Assembly (NCBI GenBank): GCA_022606425.2 | Contig: JAHDVF020000844.1 | Span: 124,001 to 188,000 of the forward strand | Direction of reading: 5' to 3' | DNA length: 64,000 nt | Source of the DNA: Lepidostoma basale | Lineage: Eukaryota > Arthropoda > Insecta > Trichoptera > Lepidostomatidae | Part shown: piece after piece, positions 1 to 11,219 of the stretch | How the letters are laid out: each line of letters opens with the position of its first letter | Position numbering within the stretch: position 1 is the first letter of the stretch | The notes under the pieces: generated by a model | Told to the model about the DNA's origin: nothing | The model's input: only the letters and a program-made list of their open reading frames with translations | Database searches by the model: none | Program-made: the position numbers and the translations under genes

Positions 1-41
1 CATATTGCGGAGGATACCATCTTCAGGTGCAAAAATGTTAT

Positions 42-431
42 AAAAACTAAACAATGAAAGACTAATATAAAAACGCATTTAAAATTCGATACAATAACTC
101 AAATTTAAAAATTAACCTGGGCTATTTCTCCCAAATCTATATTTTTTCTATATCTCCCAAGCTCCCATTCCCAATCAAATGCAAAGTAATCATTTATTAA
201 TTTCTATATAAATAATGTTTTTTAAAGTGTATGCTTTTTTATAAATTTCAATTTTTATATTTTTTATATTATCTCATGTATTATTATTATTTAATATTAT
301 TTATTAGTTCTTACTGTTAAAAAAAATATTATTAGTATTTGTAACAAATAGTCCAGGTTAATTTTTAAATTTGAATTATTTTATCGAATTTTAAATGCGT
401 TTTTATATTAGTGTTTATTTGTTTAGATTTT
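42..431. repeat. Foldback/MITE-like element with ~87 bp inverted arms
   Basis: Bases 42-128 and 345-431 are inverted copies of each other with few mismatches; both carry the block around AAACGCATTTAAAATTCGAT. They are separated by about 215 bp of AT-rich DNA. No reading frame lies between them. This is the structure of a short non-autonomous DNA transposon or foldback element. No target duplication was identified. Confidence 0.6.
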
Positions 432-583
432 ATTATATTAAATTTTTACAAGATTTACATCGAAAACATGTCGTGTTTTTTTTTTAAATAATTAGTGGAT
501 TATAATTTTTGTTAAATTTACTAAGTTTAATTATATTCCATTGTTTCTGTCGAAAAACTATGATAGGTACTTAAAAACATTAT

Positions 584-768
584 AAACTGTTAAATTATAG
601 AACTCTGTTTTTATGTATCACAATTTTATCTTTATGTTTCGCAACAGCTATTTCGTAAACCTATGTTGACATCGTCAGGTGTTACAATAATAGATTATGA
701 TATTAACAGCTGTCGGAAAAATAAAAATAAAATTGTGATACATAAAACAGAGTTTTATAATTTAACAA
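584..768. repeat. MITE family 3, copy 1
   Basis: Terminal inverted repeats of about 40 bp: a GTTAAATTATAGAACTCTG-type left end and its complement at 731-768. Both include the ATGTATCACAATTTTA block. The same ends recur at 1702-2149 and in part at 6588-6712, so this is a repeat family. The flanking 438-583 and 769-1074 hold AT-rich DNA in which I see no gene. Confidence 0.6.
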
Positions 769-1074
769 TTAATAATTTTGATATTGTAATTACTTTTTGA
801 TACATTCTGGAATATGTAGCAACAATCCAACTAGTGGGTACTACGTAAGTAGGTAAGTAGGTCAAGCGCTTGTAAATAGGGTAGTTTTTAAATTATTCGA
901 ATTGTACAAGTACTTACGCGAGTAATCGATACGAAAATGTGGGGTACTCACAAAACTCAAGTTCAAATTTCGAATTCAGTTCTAAACAGAAGTATATTTG
1001 GATAATGTCTTTTCGGGAGTACCAGTCCGAAGACTATTGCTTCATCACATGTTGGAAACATACAACACAATACA

Positions 1075-1236
1075 AACCATCACGCCGTTTCCCCGCAGGG
1101 GTAGGCAGAGAGAATGGACCGCCAAACTACTCTATCCTGGCAAACCTCTCTAGCTATCTCCACATTCATACAGCGAGACATTCACGCACGTCGATTCCTC
1201 CGACTTCTAACATGACCAACCTTTAAAATTTGATTT
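1075..1236 (-). mobile_element. LINE-B 3' fragment
   Basis: On the minus strand this matches the last ~55 codons and stop of the LINE-B C-terminal domain, including the ...GETA* end (CGGCGTGATGG on the element strand). It is 5'-truncated and has frame breaks. Confidence 0.6.
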
Positions 1237-1653
1237 AAAGAAACATCTTTCTTGGATATTGACATTTGAAAACATCTTTCTTGCATACTTTGGAAACATC
1301 TTTCTTGGATATTGACTAACTAACTAACGAACCATCATGCTGTCTCTCCGAAGAGGTAGGCAGAGGGAATGGATAGCCACACTTTTGTTTCCTCAACATT
1401 CATTCTTCATGTCATGCACGCACGTCGATTTCTCCGACACCTCATGTGGCTGACATTCAATATTGAATTGATTTGATCGTGCCACGTTTTCCTCGGTCTT
1501 CCTCTATTTCTAGTTCTGTTTACATCGTTAAGACATGCGTTTTTTTATCATTCTTTCTTTATTAATTCTTTTAATGTGTCCAAACCATCTTAAGGAGCCT
1601 TTCACTATTTTGTTCAAAACACTTTCATTCGCACTGCATTCACTTCTTATATT

Positions 1654-2149
1654 GTATTATAAATAGTCCATTGTTTTGGCCGAAACACTATGATACATTA
1701 ACATTATAAACTGTTAAATTAAAAAAAAACTTTGTTTTATGTATCACAATTGCATTTTTATTTTACGCGACAGCTGTTTCGTCAACCTATGTTGACATTA
1801 TCAGGTGTTACAATAATATATCAAATGTCAAATTTTCGTGTGCGCGTCAAGTGTGCGCGGGAGATGCCTTTTGGTGGCGATGAGGTTCGCAACCCATCAC
1901 ACCGCGTCTCTCGCGATGGCGAAAAGAGAAGGATGGAGTACCGCATCGATTAAAGTGTGGCAGTCCATTCTTTCTGCCTACCCTTTCGGGGAGACGGCGT
2001 GATGGTTAGTTAGTTAGTTAGTTCAAATTTTCGTGATTTTTCGAATCTTTATGTGTACAAATACACATAAAGGTTCGAAAAATCACAAAAATTTGATATT
2101 TGTGATTTTGCAAAATTGTGATATATAAAACAAAGTTTTTTCAATTTAA
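1654..2149. mobile_element. MITE family 3 insert carrying a nested LINE-A tail
   Basis: The insert is flanked by CTTCTTATATT on both sides and has family-3 inverted ends. Inside it, 1841-2022 is a 182 bp plus-strand LINE-A 3' fragment ending in (GTTA)n. That fragment is flanked by its own 13 bp duplication TCAAATTTTCGTG (1828-1840 and 2023-2035). A hairpin at about 2024-2096 lies at the inner border. The order of events is therefore LINE-A, then MITE, then a second LINE-A. Confidence 0.75.
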
Positions 2150-2310
2150 CTTCTTATATTTTAATTCGATACTCGATCATACGTAGATTTTCGCACATTC
2201 GTTTAAGAGATCTCTTTTCTATTGCTTTTATTCTAATTTTATCCTTCTTTTGTCAGATCCAGGCTTCGCTTCCATTCATAAGGGTTGGTACAAGGAAACC
2301 ATTCATTTTC

Positions 2311-2445
2311 CGGTGCCGTGTCAGGTCCCCCCAACGTTGGCGATCACTGCAGCAAAGGCATCTTTGTCCTGCGCAACATGGAACAGGTTCAAGACTCTGG
2401 TCATTCTTGTCCAATCTTTTAAGATCCTGCAGCCAGGACAACTAC
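2311..2445 (-). mobile_element. RTE-like LINE C-terminal fragment
   Basis: The minus strand reads as the end of an RTE-type C-terminal domain (a ...VIANVGGT-like ending, shared with the better copy at 6761-7047), with frame breaks. It sits inside the LINE-A copy. Confidence 0.5.
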
Positions 2446-2642
2446 CTTTTACCAACTCACTAAGGACACATTGTGCACTACAATTTAACCTATTTTGGAT
2501 AGGCTTTTGTTCTTGGATGTTGAGGTTGGATATTGTTGGATGGTGAGAGGATGGTTTCTTGGAGGATGTCGTGGGTTGGGTGCTGAATTTGGACCCGACT
2601 ACATGAGTAGGGTAGTGTCCATGTTAATGGTACAATTATTAT

Positions 2643-2788
2643 GGTCTAGGTCAATGGTTTCTTCGGAGATCGACGTATTTCATATTAGTGAAAGTACGTT
2701 AGGAAGACCAATACTCTTGACTTTAGAGGTTATCTTGTCTTCCGAATGTCGAACCATCTCTCGTGTATTCTTGGTATTATATTTTATA
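2643..2788 (+). mobile_element. LINE-J 3' UTR fragment, host of the mariner
   Basis: It matches the 3' part of LINE-J as seen at 51980-52220 and, inverted, at 24640-24770. It stops at the TA at 2787-2788, where the mariner begins. The family sequence resumes after 4074, so the mariner inserted into this older LINE fragment. Confidence 0.65.
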
Positions 2789-4072
2789 TTAGGTCCTTAC
2801 ATATGAAATTGGCGTTTTGCCGTACTGGTAACTTTGATCTCAAATATCTTCTCTTTGGTTAGGAATTCCTAATTCAAATTTATACAGCTATTTACTCAAG
2901 TATTTGTGTTTCGAAAATTATAATTCATTTGTTTTTTCCTCAATTGCTTTTTTTCTTTGCGTCACTCAGTTTACAAAATGGAAAACTTGAAATATCGCGT
3001 TATTTACGAGTACGAGTTCTACCGTGGCACCAGTGCTGCAGAAACGGCTCGAAGGATTAATGATGTGTATGGCGACGGTGCCGCAAAAGAAAACACAGTG
3101 CGTTTTTGGTTCCAACGTTTTCGTTCTGGAAATTTCGACCTGCAGAACAAGCCCTGTGGACGGCCGGAGACCAAAGTTGATAATGAAGAATTGAAGGCTA
3201 TTGTGGAAGCGAATCCATCGCAAACCACGTCCGAGTTAGCTGCAGGCTGCGGTGTTAGTGATAAAACTGTTTTAATCCATTTGAAGCAAATTGGGAAGGT
3301 GAAAAGGCTTGAAAGGTGGGTACCTCACGAATTGAGTGAAGCAAATCAACAAACGCGCGTTGACTGCTGCGTTGCATTACTCAACCGGCACAATAATGAA
3401 GGGATTTTGAATCGAATCATTACCTGTGATGAAAAGTGGATCCTGTATGATAATCGGAAGCGCTCATCGCAATGGCTTAACCCTGCCGAACCAGCCAAAC
3501 CATGCCCCAAGCGAAAATTGACTCCAAAAAAGTTACTTGTGAGCGTTTGGTGGACTAGTGCCGGTGTCGTTCACTACAGCTTTCTTAAATCTGGCCAGAC
3601 GATTACGGCAGATGTCTATTGTCAGCAACTGCAAACCATGGTGGAAAAGCTAGCTGCTAAACAACCGAGGCTGGTTAATCGCTCTAGGCCACTGCTGCTT
3701 CATGATAACGCTAGACCACACACTGCACAACATACGGCTACCAAATTAGAAGAGCTTCAATTGGAATGACTAAGACATCCACCGTACTCTCCGGACCTTG
3801 CCCCAACAGATTACTATTTTTTCGAAATTTGGATAACTTCTTGCAAGGGAAAAAATTCAACTCCGATGGGGCAGTCCAAACCGACTTCAAAGATTTTATT
3901 GATTCCCGTCCGAATGGTTTTTAGTAAAGGGATCGATGAACTACCTATGAGATGGCAAAAGTGCATAGATAGCAATGGTACATACTTTGATTAAATAAAT
4001 ATATTATATTAAAAAAAAATCAACTTTATGTTCCTCCCATACAAAACGCTAATTTCATATGTAAGGACCTAA
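2789..4072 (+). mobile_element. Mariner element, complete ends
   Basis: This 1,284 bp element is bounded by 32 bp terminal inverted repeats. The left end starts TTAGGTCCTTACATATGAAA, and the right end at 4041-4072 is its complement with only two or so mismatches. It is flanked by TA on both sides (2787-2788 and 4073-4074), the target duplication of Tc1/mariner elements. The length and ends are those of a full mariner. Only the transposase is damaged. Confidence 0.93.
2978..3994 (+). pseudogene. Mariner transposase, inactivated
   Basis: The ATG at 2978 opens a 263-codon frame. It has an N-terminal HTH region, the mariner signature WVPHEL (about residues 111-116), the first catalytic Asp in ITCDEKW and the second in HDNARPH. 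A TGA at 3767-3769 stops the frame just before the YSPDLAP signature. That signature and the third catalytic Asp (PTDY) follow in frame but after the stop. At least two single-base frame shifts follow before the family's normal C-terminus (...NGTYFD, stop at 3992-3994). As written, the protein lacks one member of the DD34D triad and cannot catalyse transposition. Its intact ends could still be used by a related enzyme. Confidence 0.93.
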
Positions 4073-4092
4073 TATATATTATATTTTACCTG

Positions 4093-4186
4093 TAAGGGCT
4101 ATGACTGTCGCACCGAAGGTCCAGGGTTCGATTACCAGCGATGGCTGTGTGATTGTCACACTGTCTTAGGTCTGGTGTAGAAAAAA
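4093..4186 (+). mobile_element. tRNA-derived SINE fragment
   Basis: It contains a B-box-like GGTTCGATTACC and the family block GTGTGATTGTCACACTGTCT found in the fuller copies at 34784-35033 and 61797-62053. It is truncated at both ends. Confidence 0.6.
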
Positions 4187-4522
4187 TGTTAGGAATAAGC
4201 CTTAGAGGCAGAGTCAGAAACGATACGATGAGAGAAAAGATAAAGGTTACTGACATCATCCACCGGGTAGCGACTCTAAAGTGGTAATGGGCAGGTCACG
4301 TAGCCGAAGCTCGCACGAAAAATGGACGAGACTGCTGACTTGGAGACCGTGGACGGCAAAGAGAAGTGCAGGGCGACTGCAATTACGGTGGAAGGATGAT
4401 CTGAACAGACACGTTGGAATAACCTGGATGCAGTCTGTACAAGACAGAGTGACGTGGAAGCAAATGGAGGAGTCCTTTGTCCAGGCGTGGACGGGTATAG
4501 GCTGAAGAAGAAGAAGAACTTG
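4187..4522 (+). mobile_element. RTE-like LINE-F C-terminal fragment
   Basis: It encodes, with one frame break near 4290, the zinc-poor basic C-terminal region of an RTE-type element (the ...WAGHVA... motif). It ends in (GAA)n. It is homologous to 55896-56218 and to the inverted copy at 49690-49962. Confidence 0.7.
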
Positions 4523-4689
4523 CTTAATTGGCATCCCAAGAATCAGCAGAAAATGTTACACTTGCTGCAAACCAATAACTTGGATTGAAACTATCATAAC
4601 ACGATGTATGAATGTTGAGGAAGCGGAGAAGTATACTTTGGGGGTTGGTGAGGGTTGTAAGGAGAAGGAAGTTTCAACGTTTATTCTCG

Positions 4690-5545
4690 ATCACAAGTAA
4701 TTATACATTAATAGTATTATATACTCGTGATGGAGCGTGGATGGACGGCGGAGTAACTTCGCAGGGTGTCGATAGCAGCGGGGCGGAGTCCTGGCGGAGA
4801 GCAGCTGATGACATGTTACGCTAGGTGGTAGTGTCGGTCAGCTACAGCGAAGACGGCGGGAGAGACTTCGAGATCCCTCGTGACGTAGACTTGATAACGT
4901 AGACTCGTGTCGGTTAGAAGTCGGAATACTGAGTGACGTGTAGAGTGGTTGGCTGTACGGCTTTTATATGTTTTGCTTCCTTTGCACACGATACTCAACC
5001 TCTAGTAACCTTTGTGTATGAACCCGGGCCCTGATTCATCATTTTTCGCACACGGTCCCCTTCGGTCATCGGCTTCGTTAGGCTGAGAATCTATTGTGTC
5101 AGGTGTTTTGATTGTCCATGCAATGTATTTCGCCATTGTAATATGCTGGTACAGCAGTCTGAGTCCATTGCTTCCACTCGTGTGGCCTCGTGGTTTGGAC
5201 TTTGTCCTGCATGGAACCCCACAATACCAAGAAATAACAGTGTGGCGATCCATTTAATTATTTCCAGTTAATTATTTGTAGATGTGAGTTTAAATTGATG
5301 GTTTACATATCAATTTGTGAGAAAATTTAAGTTGGGTCAATTGCATTTCAATTGAATCCGTCAATCGATCCACCTTTTGTTATTCTCTAGAGTAAATGAC
5401 CTTCAAATGACCCCAACAGGGCAAACCAAAGGCTAGAACCGACGATAATCTAAAATTTATTCAAGGGATGAACCGCCAGCCATTTTTTATTAATACAGAC
5501 TGAAGGAAGATACGCTCTCAAAGTCAACACAGCAAATAGAAATAC
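4690..5545. other. Unassigned stretch, no gene seen
   Basis: About 860 bp, less AT-rich than its surroundings (4730-5250). The minus strand holds an open frame of 83 codons (5002-5253), but I recognise no domain. A fragment of an LTR element is possible from its composition, but nothing specific supports that. Confidence 0.3.
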
Positions 5546-6232
5546 TAACTAACTAACTAACCATCACGCCGTCTCCCCGAAGGGGTAGGCAGAAAGAATG
5601 GACTGCCACACTTTTCTTTCCTGACATATTTCTCTCGCTTCCTCAACATTCATACATCGTGCCATGCACGCCTCTCGCATTCTCTGACTCCTCACATGGC
5701 CGACATTCAATATTTGATTTATTTGATCGTGCCACGTTTTCCTCGGTCTTCCTCTATTTCTGGGTTCATTTACATCGTTAACATATAATTTTTTTGAGCA
5801 ATCTTTCTTCATTCATTTTTTCCATATGTCCAAACCATCTTAATGGTCCTTTCATTATTTTGTTCATAACACCATCATTCGCACCGCATTCACTTCTTAT
5901 ATTTTCATTCGACACTCTATCATACACAGAGTATCCACACATTCGTCTAAGAGATCTCATTTCTACTGCATTTATTCTACTTTCATCCTTCTTTTGCCAG
6001 TTCCATGCTTCGCTTCCATACATAAGGGTCGGTAGAAGAACACCATTTTGCACTGCCATTCTAGCTTTTTTGGATAGGTTTTTGTTTGCGATGACAACTT
6101 CAATTGCACCATTCACTTTGTTGCCTGCCCCAACCCTTCTTTCAATATCCCTCTCCACTGTAAACATACTTCTTAAATACACGAACTCATCTACTTGCTC
6201 CAAATTTTCACCATTCACGCTTATGTAAAATA
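5546..6232 (-). mobile_element. LINE-A 3' copy, nearly open frame
   Basis: The minus strand codes for the LINE-A C-terminal domain in two overlapping frames (6218-5778, then 5812-5564). Visible landmarks are [36 protein letters not shown] and the terminal ...YPFGETA*. The copy then ends in (GTTA)4. One frame shift near 5790 separates the two parts. The reverse transcriptase core is absent (5' truncation). Confidence 0.85.
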
Positions 6233-6380
6233 AGAATTAATACCTATAGTATTATTTTAAATAAACAAAGAATAAAAATAGTATCATTTTTAATAAAACA
6301 ATGTATTTTTTAACTACTTACACTTTTGCCTTAACTTCGACAGCAACCGGTTTCGCCAGGCTCAATCAATAATATTAAAA

Positions 6381-6487
6381 CTAACTAACTAACCATCACG
6401 CCGTCTCCCCGAAAGGGTAGGCAGAAATAATGGACTGTCACACTTTTACTGATGCGGCACTCCATCCTTCTCTTTTCGCTCCTTCAA
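6381..6487 (-). mobile_element. LINE-A, minimal 3' end
   Basis: About 105 bp, comprising the tail and the terminal coding hairpin. Such very short copies, also seen at 14716-14880 and 1841-2022, show severe 5' truncation at insertion. Confidence 0.65.
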
Positions 6488-6587
6488 ATCTTAACTTCAG
6501 TGAATATATCACGGTTTCCAACTAGTTTTAATATAACTTCTAGAAAAAATATACTTTCATTCGTATTAATTATTAAATTAATTAAAT

Positions 6588-6712
6588 AGTCCATTGTTTT
6601 GGCCGAAACACTATGATACCTTAACATTTTAAACTGTTAAATTAAATAACTTTATTTTATGTATCACAATTGTATTTTATTTTACGCGACAGCTGTTTTC
6701 TGTTTCAGGACA
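6588..6712. repeat. MITE family 3, partial copy
   Basis: It matches the left half of the 1654-2149 insert (the TAGTCCATTGTTTTGGCCGA block followed by the inverted end). The right half is absent; LINE-B follows directly. Confidence 0.5.
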
Positions 6713-7201
6713 ACATGGTTTGACCAAATTTATCTAATTTTAAAGGTTGTTCATGTTAGGAGTAAAAAGAGAGCTGCTGACATTTATCAAAGTCCGCAAG
6801 ATTTCATATCTGGGTCACGTTCTGCGAGGAGAGAAGTATCGCCTGCTGCATCTAATATTGAAGGGAAAAATAGAGGGCCGCAGGGGGGCAGGGAGAAGGC
6901 AGATCTCTTGGCTGCGCAATGTGAGGGAATGGACGGGAATCGGAACTGTGGAGGAGCTATTCCGGACAGCGCAGGATAGGGAAGAGTTTACCAGAGTGAT
7001 CGCCAACGTCGGGGGGACCTGACAGGGCACTTTAAGAAGAAGAAAAAGTTCATGTAAGAAGTCGAAAGAATCGATGTGCGTGTATGATTCGTTGTATGAT
7101 GTGGAGGAAGCTAGAGAATTGTGTCAGGATAGAGAAGTGTGGCGGTCTATTCATTCTGCCAACCCCTGCGGGGAAACGGCGTGATGGTTTGTTTGTTTGT
7201 T
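6713..7201 (+). mobile_element. LINE-B 3' end split by an RTE-like fragment
   Basis: LINE-B coding sequence (6713-6760, resuming 7048) runs to its stop and a (GTTT)n tail ending near 7201. It is interrupted by a (GAA)n-tailed RTE-like C-terminal fragment at 6761-7047. That fragment is flanked by an imperfect 10 bp repeat GTTCATGTTA/GTTCATGTAA (6749-6758 and 7048-7057). Confidence 0.75.
6761..7047 (+). mobile_element. RTE-like LINE-C 3' fragment
   Basis: An open frame at 6747-7022 encodes the family C-terminus (ISYLGHVLRGEKY, then ...EFTRVIANVGGT*) and is followed by a GAAGAAGAA tail. It is related to the inverted copy at 23930-24280 and to tails near 39810 and 58260. Confidence 0.7.
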
Positions 7202-7459
7202 TAATTATTTACTATGGAGTTATACATCATTGTTCAAGAAACAATAAATATTATGAATGTGTGTATTTTTCGCTTGTATAGAGGACGCGTCTGCCTCGAT
7301 TTTAGGTGCACTCGACGTCTGGGCGTCGCGACGCCTCTCCTCCGAGCGCTCAGACCGACGCCGCGCCGCTCAGGACGTCAACCTGGCGCCTAGAATAAGG
7401 ATCTCTCACAATATCCGCAAAGAGTGACGCGGCACCTATTCCGCAATTACAAATACGAT
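7202..7459. other. Unassigned, locally GC-rich
   Basis: 7310-7400 is clearly GC-rich against an AT-rich background, but no frame in it matches a family I recognise. Confidence 0.25.
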
Positions 7460-7640
7460 GACTATAGGGTGTGCCGAAGAGTTGTCATATAGCACAGCAT
7501 CTTGTGGAGCTCCATTAGCTGAAATGTCCAAAAATGATACAATACAAGCTCTGCTGGACGGTCTTTAAGGCGTTCCATGGAATGGCACCAGCTTATGTAC
7601 GATCTGAACTCTGCATCAACGAGAACCTAAGTGCCAGACA
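7460..7640 (+). mobile_element. L2/CR1-type LINE fragment
   Basis: One frame reads KLCWTVFKAFHGMAPAYV, matching the equivalent C-terminal region of the better L2-type copy at 33812-34239 (KLCLTVFKARHQRAPAYI). The copy is badly decayed. Confidence 0.5.
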
Positions 7641-8211
7641 GTCGACATTGAATGAACAACCAGCAACTAGCACATGTATCTACGATGAGAGATCTCGGGA
7701 TCATCTATGATAGTAGGCTTTTCGTGCACATATCGAGAGGATTTGTGACATTGCACTGAGGATGTTGGGCTTCATCGTCCGAACCGGAAGAGTTTTCAAG
7801 GATCCTCATGTGTTCAGAGTCCTATACAACGCGTTCGTTCGGAGCAGACTCGAAAGTGGTTCTGTGATGAGTCCTCACGAGGCGAGATATTCCGTTATGC
7901 TGGAGAGGGTTCAGAAAAAATTCTGAGGTATCTCTACATGAGGGAGTATGGTAGTTATCTGTGGCTCTTTGGCCAACTCTCTGCAGCTTCGAAGAGATGG
8001 GCATCTCATAACCCATTTCTTTAGATTACTCAATATTTCGAGAACTCGGCCGTGTTGGAGGGTGTTCGGCTTTTTGTCCCTGATAGATATCTCCGACAGC
8101 GACAGCATAGATTGTTTTACCTACCGGCCGCCAGAACCAATCTGCCTCTAGTGACACCGGTGGGAATAGCAATTAATCTGCTGAACGCGGTCTGTTCGGA
8201 GATAGACGTCT
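7640..8211 (+). mobile_element. LINE-J C-terminal fragment
   Basis: Plus-strand copy of the LINE-J region that carries SPHEARYSVMLERVQK and the later FENSAVLEGV block, with several frame breaks. Inverted relatives lie at 22655-23405 and 24625-25330. Confidence 0.65.
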
Positions 8212-8342
8212 TTCATAATTTTGTTTATAATACCTTCTTCCGCTCTACATTCCTTTCTTATATCAGCATTTGAGATTCTGTCCTATATCCTTCTACCGTA
8301 CATTCGTCTAAGAGATCTCATTTCTACTACATTTATCCTACA
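8212..8342 (-). mobile_element. LINE-B internal fragment
   Basis: Minus-strand piece of the LINE-B region around the [12 protein letters not shown] block. It is truncated at both ends. Confidence 0.5.
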
Positions 8343-8384
8343 AATTTTTATTATTTTTAACGTTTTTTAAATAAAATTACATAC

Positions 8385-8745
8385 GGAAACTCAGTGTATG
8401 ATAGAGTGTCGAATGAAAATATAAGAAATGAATGCGGTGCGAATGATGGTGTTATGAACAAAATAATGAAAGGACCATTAATATGGTTTGGACACATGGA
8501 AAGAATGAATGAAGAAAGAATGGTAAAAAATTATATGTTAACGATGTAAATGAAACTAGAAATAGAGGAAGACCGAGGAAAACGTGGCACGATCAAATAA
8601 ATCAAATATTGAATGTCGGCCACGTAAAGAGTCAGAGAAATCGACGCGCGTGCATGACACGATGTATGAATGTTGAGGAAGCGAGAGAAATATGTCAGGA
8701 AAGAAAAGTGTGTCAGTCCATTCTTTCTGCCTACCCCCTGGAAGG
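8385..8745 (+). mobile_element. LINE-A 3' fragment
   Basis: It runs from the YDRVSNENIR region to near the C-terminus. The final hairpin and tail are replaced by unrelated sequence after CTACCCCC at about 8740. Confidence 0.65.
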
Positions 8746-9953
8746 AATTATTCTAGTTATGAGAAGTTCTACTGTAAACGAAATCTTGTCTACCATGTTT
8801 GCAGTCTGGAGATCAACTGAACGATTGTCAATCGCAGAGTGAAACAATCAATCCTTTCATTTATAATTCTTATCATTCGCGGTAAACGGAAAGTATCGAA
8901 TAGTAATCTCTTCAATCGCCCCTCTAATCGATTAATTATTTGAATCAGTTAGCATCATTCAAATAAACTTCAAGCAGATATGAAAATTTGGAATATTTAG
9001 GCTTTAAGATAGAATATGACACCCTTAGCAGTTATTTCATAATACATTTTATATATAATTAATGTAATATGCTTTGAAGATACGTATATATTGTGTAGAA
9101 CAAACTGTTTACTTTTGTCAATTGAATAATCTCCGTTTGTATATATCTTAAATATTATAATTTCGTGATACATTCGTTTTATGGGCGATAAACCAATAAA
9201 CAGAACGAAGCGGATATCAGCGAACAATGACATACCTGTTGCATTCTTTATAAAATAGCTATCGAAAGCATATTTTGTGCGTCTTTAAATACATTTTCCA
9301 AGAACTCAATATTAATATTTTACTTATAATATATGACGTGATGCTGTCTAAATGTTATTACAATGTTTATTTTAGAAATGTAATTCATTCTCTTACCGTA
9401 GGACAAAAAGCGCCTGTTGAAACTGACAGCAAACAAAGATAACTAAACTTACACAATAACACTTGAAACAAAGCGGAGCGCTTCTGTCAAAACACAATTT
9501 GTATCACAACGGATGATATATTTAACGTATGATACTTTATTTTACAATATCAAAATATTTACCGCTTTTTTTGCGCTCGCAGCTCACGGCACAAGACCGC
9601 CCGAAACAACTCCTGACCAACTAATAACATTAGAAACTTTTCGTGTTTGCTTAGGGCAGGGTATCAAAAGTATGTAGTCGGTATTAATAGACGAGTGCTT
9701 TGCTTAGCTAACACTGATCCTATTAAAAAGTTTACACAAACCGACCATAGATGTCAGACAAGTCCCAATTCGTGACATTTGTATAAATGAAACAATTTTG
9801 CATTATTATTAATATAATATTATTAACTAATTACTCTCATGAATATTAAAAAAAAAAATCGGTGCCGAAGCTCACTTTTGTCATATTTTTATTTAAGTAT
9901 CTGTGGAATTTTTTGCCGAAATAACCGTTTACCAACTTGTGACATTTCATTTA
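8746..9953. other. AT-rich stretch, no gene seen
   Basis: About 1.2 kb with only short chance frames. 9400-9680 has a somewhat higher GC content and could be unique intergenic or regulatory sequence. No motif decides this. Confidence 0.3.
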
Positions 9954-10187
9954 AAGACTACAGGGGAAAAACAAGGAATGTCAGTTAAAATTCAAAATAA
10001 ATGTAATAATGCCATCTAGCAGCATTTGTCAGTAAAAATTTCATATTCAAAAATCATCTGTGTCATCGACTATGGCCAGATAATCGATTGCTAATTGCTA
10101 AGAAATATATGGACTTTGATTAGCTTTATTCTCAATTTATTCAAATTAACCTTCTACTGACATTCCTTGTTTTTCCCCCGTAGTCTC
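9954..10187. repeat. MITE family 5 (GACTACAGGGG ends)
   Basis: Inverted ends of about 28 bp begin GACTACAGGGGAAAAACAAG, and the complement lies at about 10159-10186. Closely similar elements are at 37706-37950 and 52969-56379 (the latter split by an RTE insertion). No coding capacity. Confidence 0.75.
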
Positions 10188-10261
10188 CATTTGCAAAACC
10201 GAACCACATCACAAATGCATATCTATCTTTAAACCTTTACCTAAATTAAAGTTCCATTTGT

Positions 10262-10845
10262 AAACTAACTAACTAACCATCACGCCGTCTCCCTGAAACG
10301 GTAGGCAGAAAGAATGGACTGCCACACTTTCCTCTTCTGACATATTTCTCTCGCTTCTTCAACATTCATACATCGCGTCATGCACGCGCGTCGATTTCTC
10401 TGACTCCTCACGTGGCCGACATTCATTATTTATTTTATTTGATCGTGCCACGTTTTCCTCTATTTCTGGTTCTATTTACATCTTTAAAATATAATTTTTT
10501 TACCATTCTTTCTTTATTCATTCTTTCCATTTGTCCAAACCATCTTAATGATCCTTTCATTATTTTGATCACAACACCATCATTCGCACCGCATTTTATT
10601 TCACTTATTATATTTTCATTCGACACTCTATCACACACAAAGTATTCACACATTCATCTAAGAGATCTCATTTCTACTGCATTTATTCTACTTTCATTCT
10701 TCTTCTGCCAGTTCCATGCTTCACTTCCAAAGATAAGGGTTAGAAGCATAACTTAATTGTGAAAGGCCATTTTCGCTATCATTGATAAATTCTTGTTTCA
10801 AATGACTACTTTTAAAGCTCCAATTACGTAAGAATGTTTTAGAAT
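10262..10845 (-). mobile_element. LINE-A 3' copy
   Basis: It begins with the tail (GTTA)n and the coding end with a degraded terminal hairpin. It extends through the LRWFGQMER region to a LINE-A/B-like upstream block near 10845. There are several frame breaks. Confidence 0.7.
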
Positions 10846-10867
10846 ATTAGTCAACTATATTTAGTAT

Positions 10868-11218
10868 AGAGAAAGAAAAATCCTCCGCAGAATCCTCGGA
10901 CCCATTAAAGATGGTCAGACGTGGAGAAGGAGATACAACACAGAGCTCTACGATCTATACCAGGACGTCAGTCAAGTTTATAAAAATTAACAGACTTCGC
11001 AGGCTAGGGCACTTGCACCGCATGGGGGATCTGGAGCTCCCCAAAAGAGTGTTGTATGGCAATCCAGTAGGGCGAAGAAGCATCGGCAGGCTGAGACTGC
11101 CATGGTTGGATGGTACTGTGGCAGACTGTTAAGACTGGGAGGTGGCAGCTAGAGACAAAACAGGAAGGAGACGTTTCTTGGAGAAGGCTACCCACTAAGG
11201 GTTGTAACACCGGAGAAT
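10868..11218 (+). mobile_element. RTE-like LINE-H C-terminal fragment
   Basis: It encodes RRILGPIKDGQTWRRRYN followed by ...LYDLYQDVS and a WEVAARD-like end, with frame breaks, and ends in GGAGAA. A second copy is at 36873-37252. Confidence 0.65.
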
Positions 11219-11219
11219 A

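Larger units (their letters stand above)
1314..2515 (-). mobile_element. LINE-A 3' region with nested insertions
   Basis: Minus-strand LINE-A copy that starts with its (GTTA)n tail at 1314 and can be followed to about 2515. It is interrupted twice. The first interruption is a 496 bp insert at 1654-2149, flanked by the 11 bp direct repeat CTTCTTATATT (1643-1653 and 2150-2160). The second is a short RTE-like C-terminal fragment at about 2306-2466. The coding frame is broken throughout. Confidence 0.7.

Noticed and set aside
2253..2806. Short overlapping frames on both strands
   Set aside because: They lie in LINE-A, RTE and LINE-J relics and change frame with respect to the family proteins.
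4690..5545. LTR retrotransposon remnant
   Set aside because: No TG...CA bounded direct repeat, primer-binding site or gag/pol motif could be identified.
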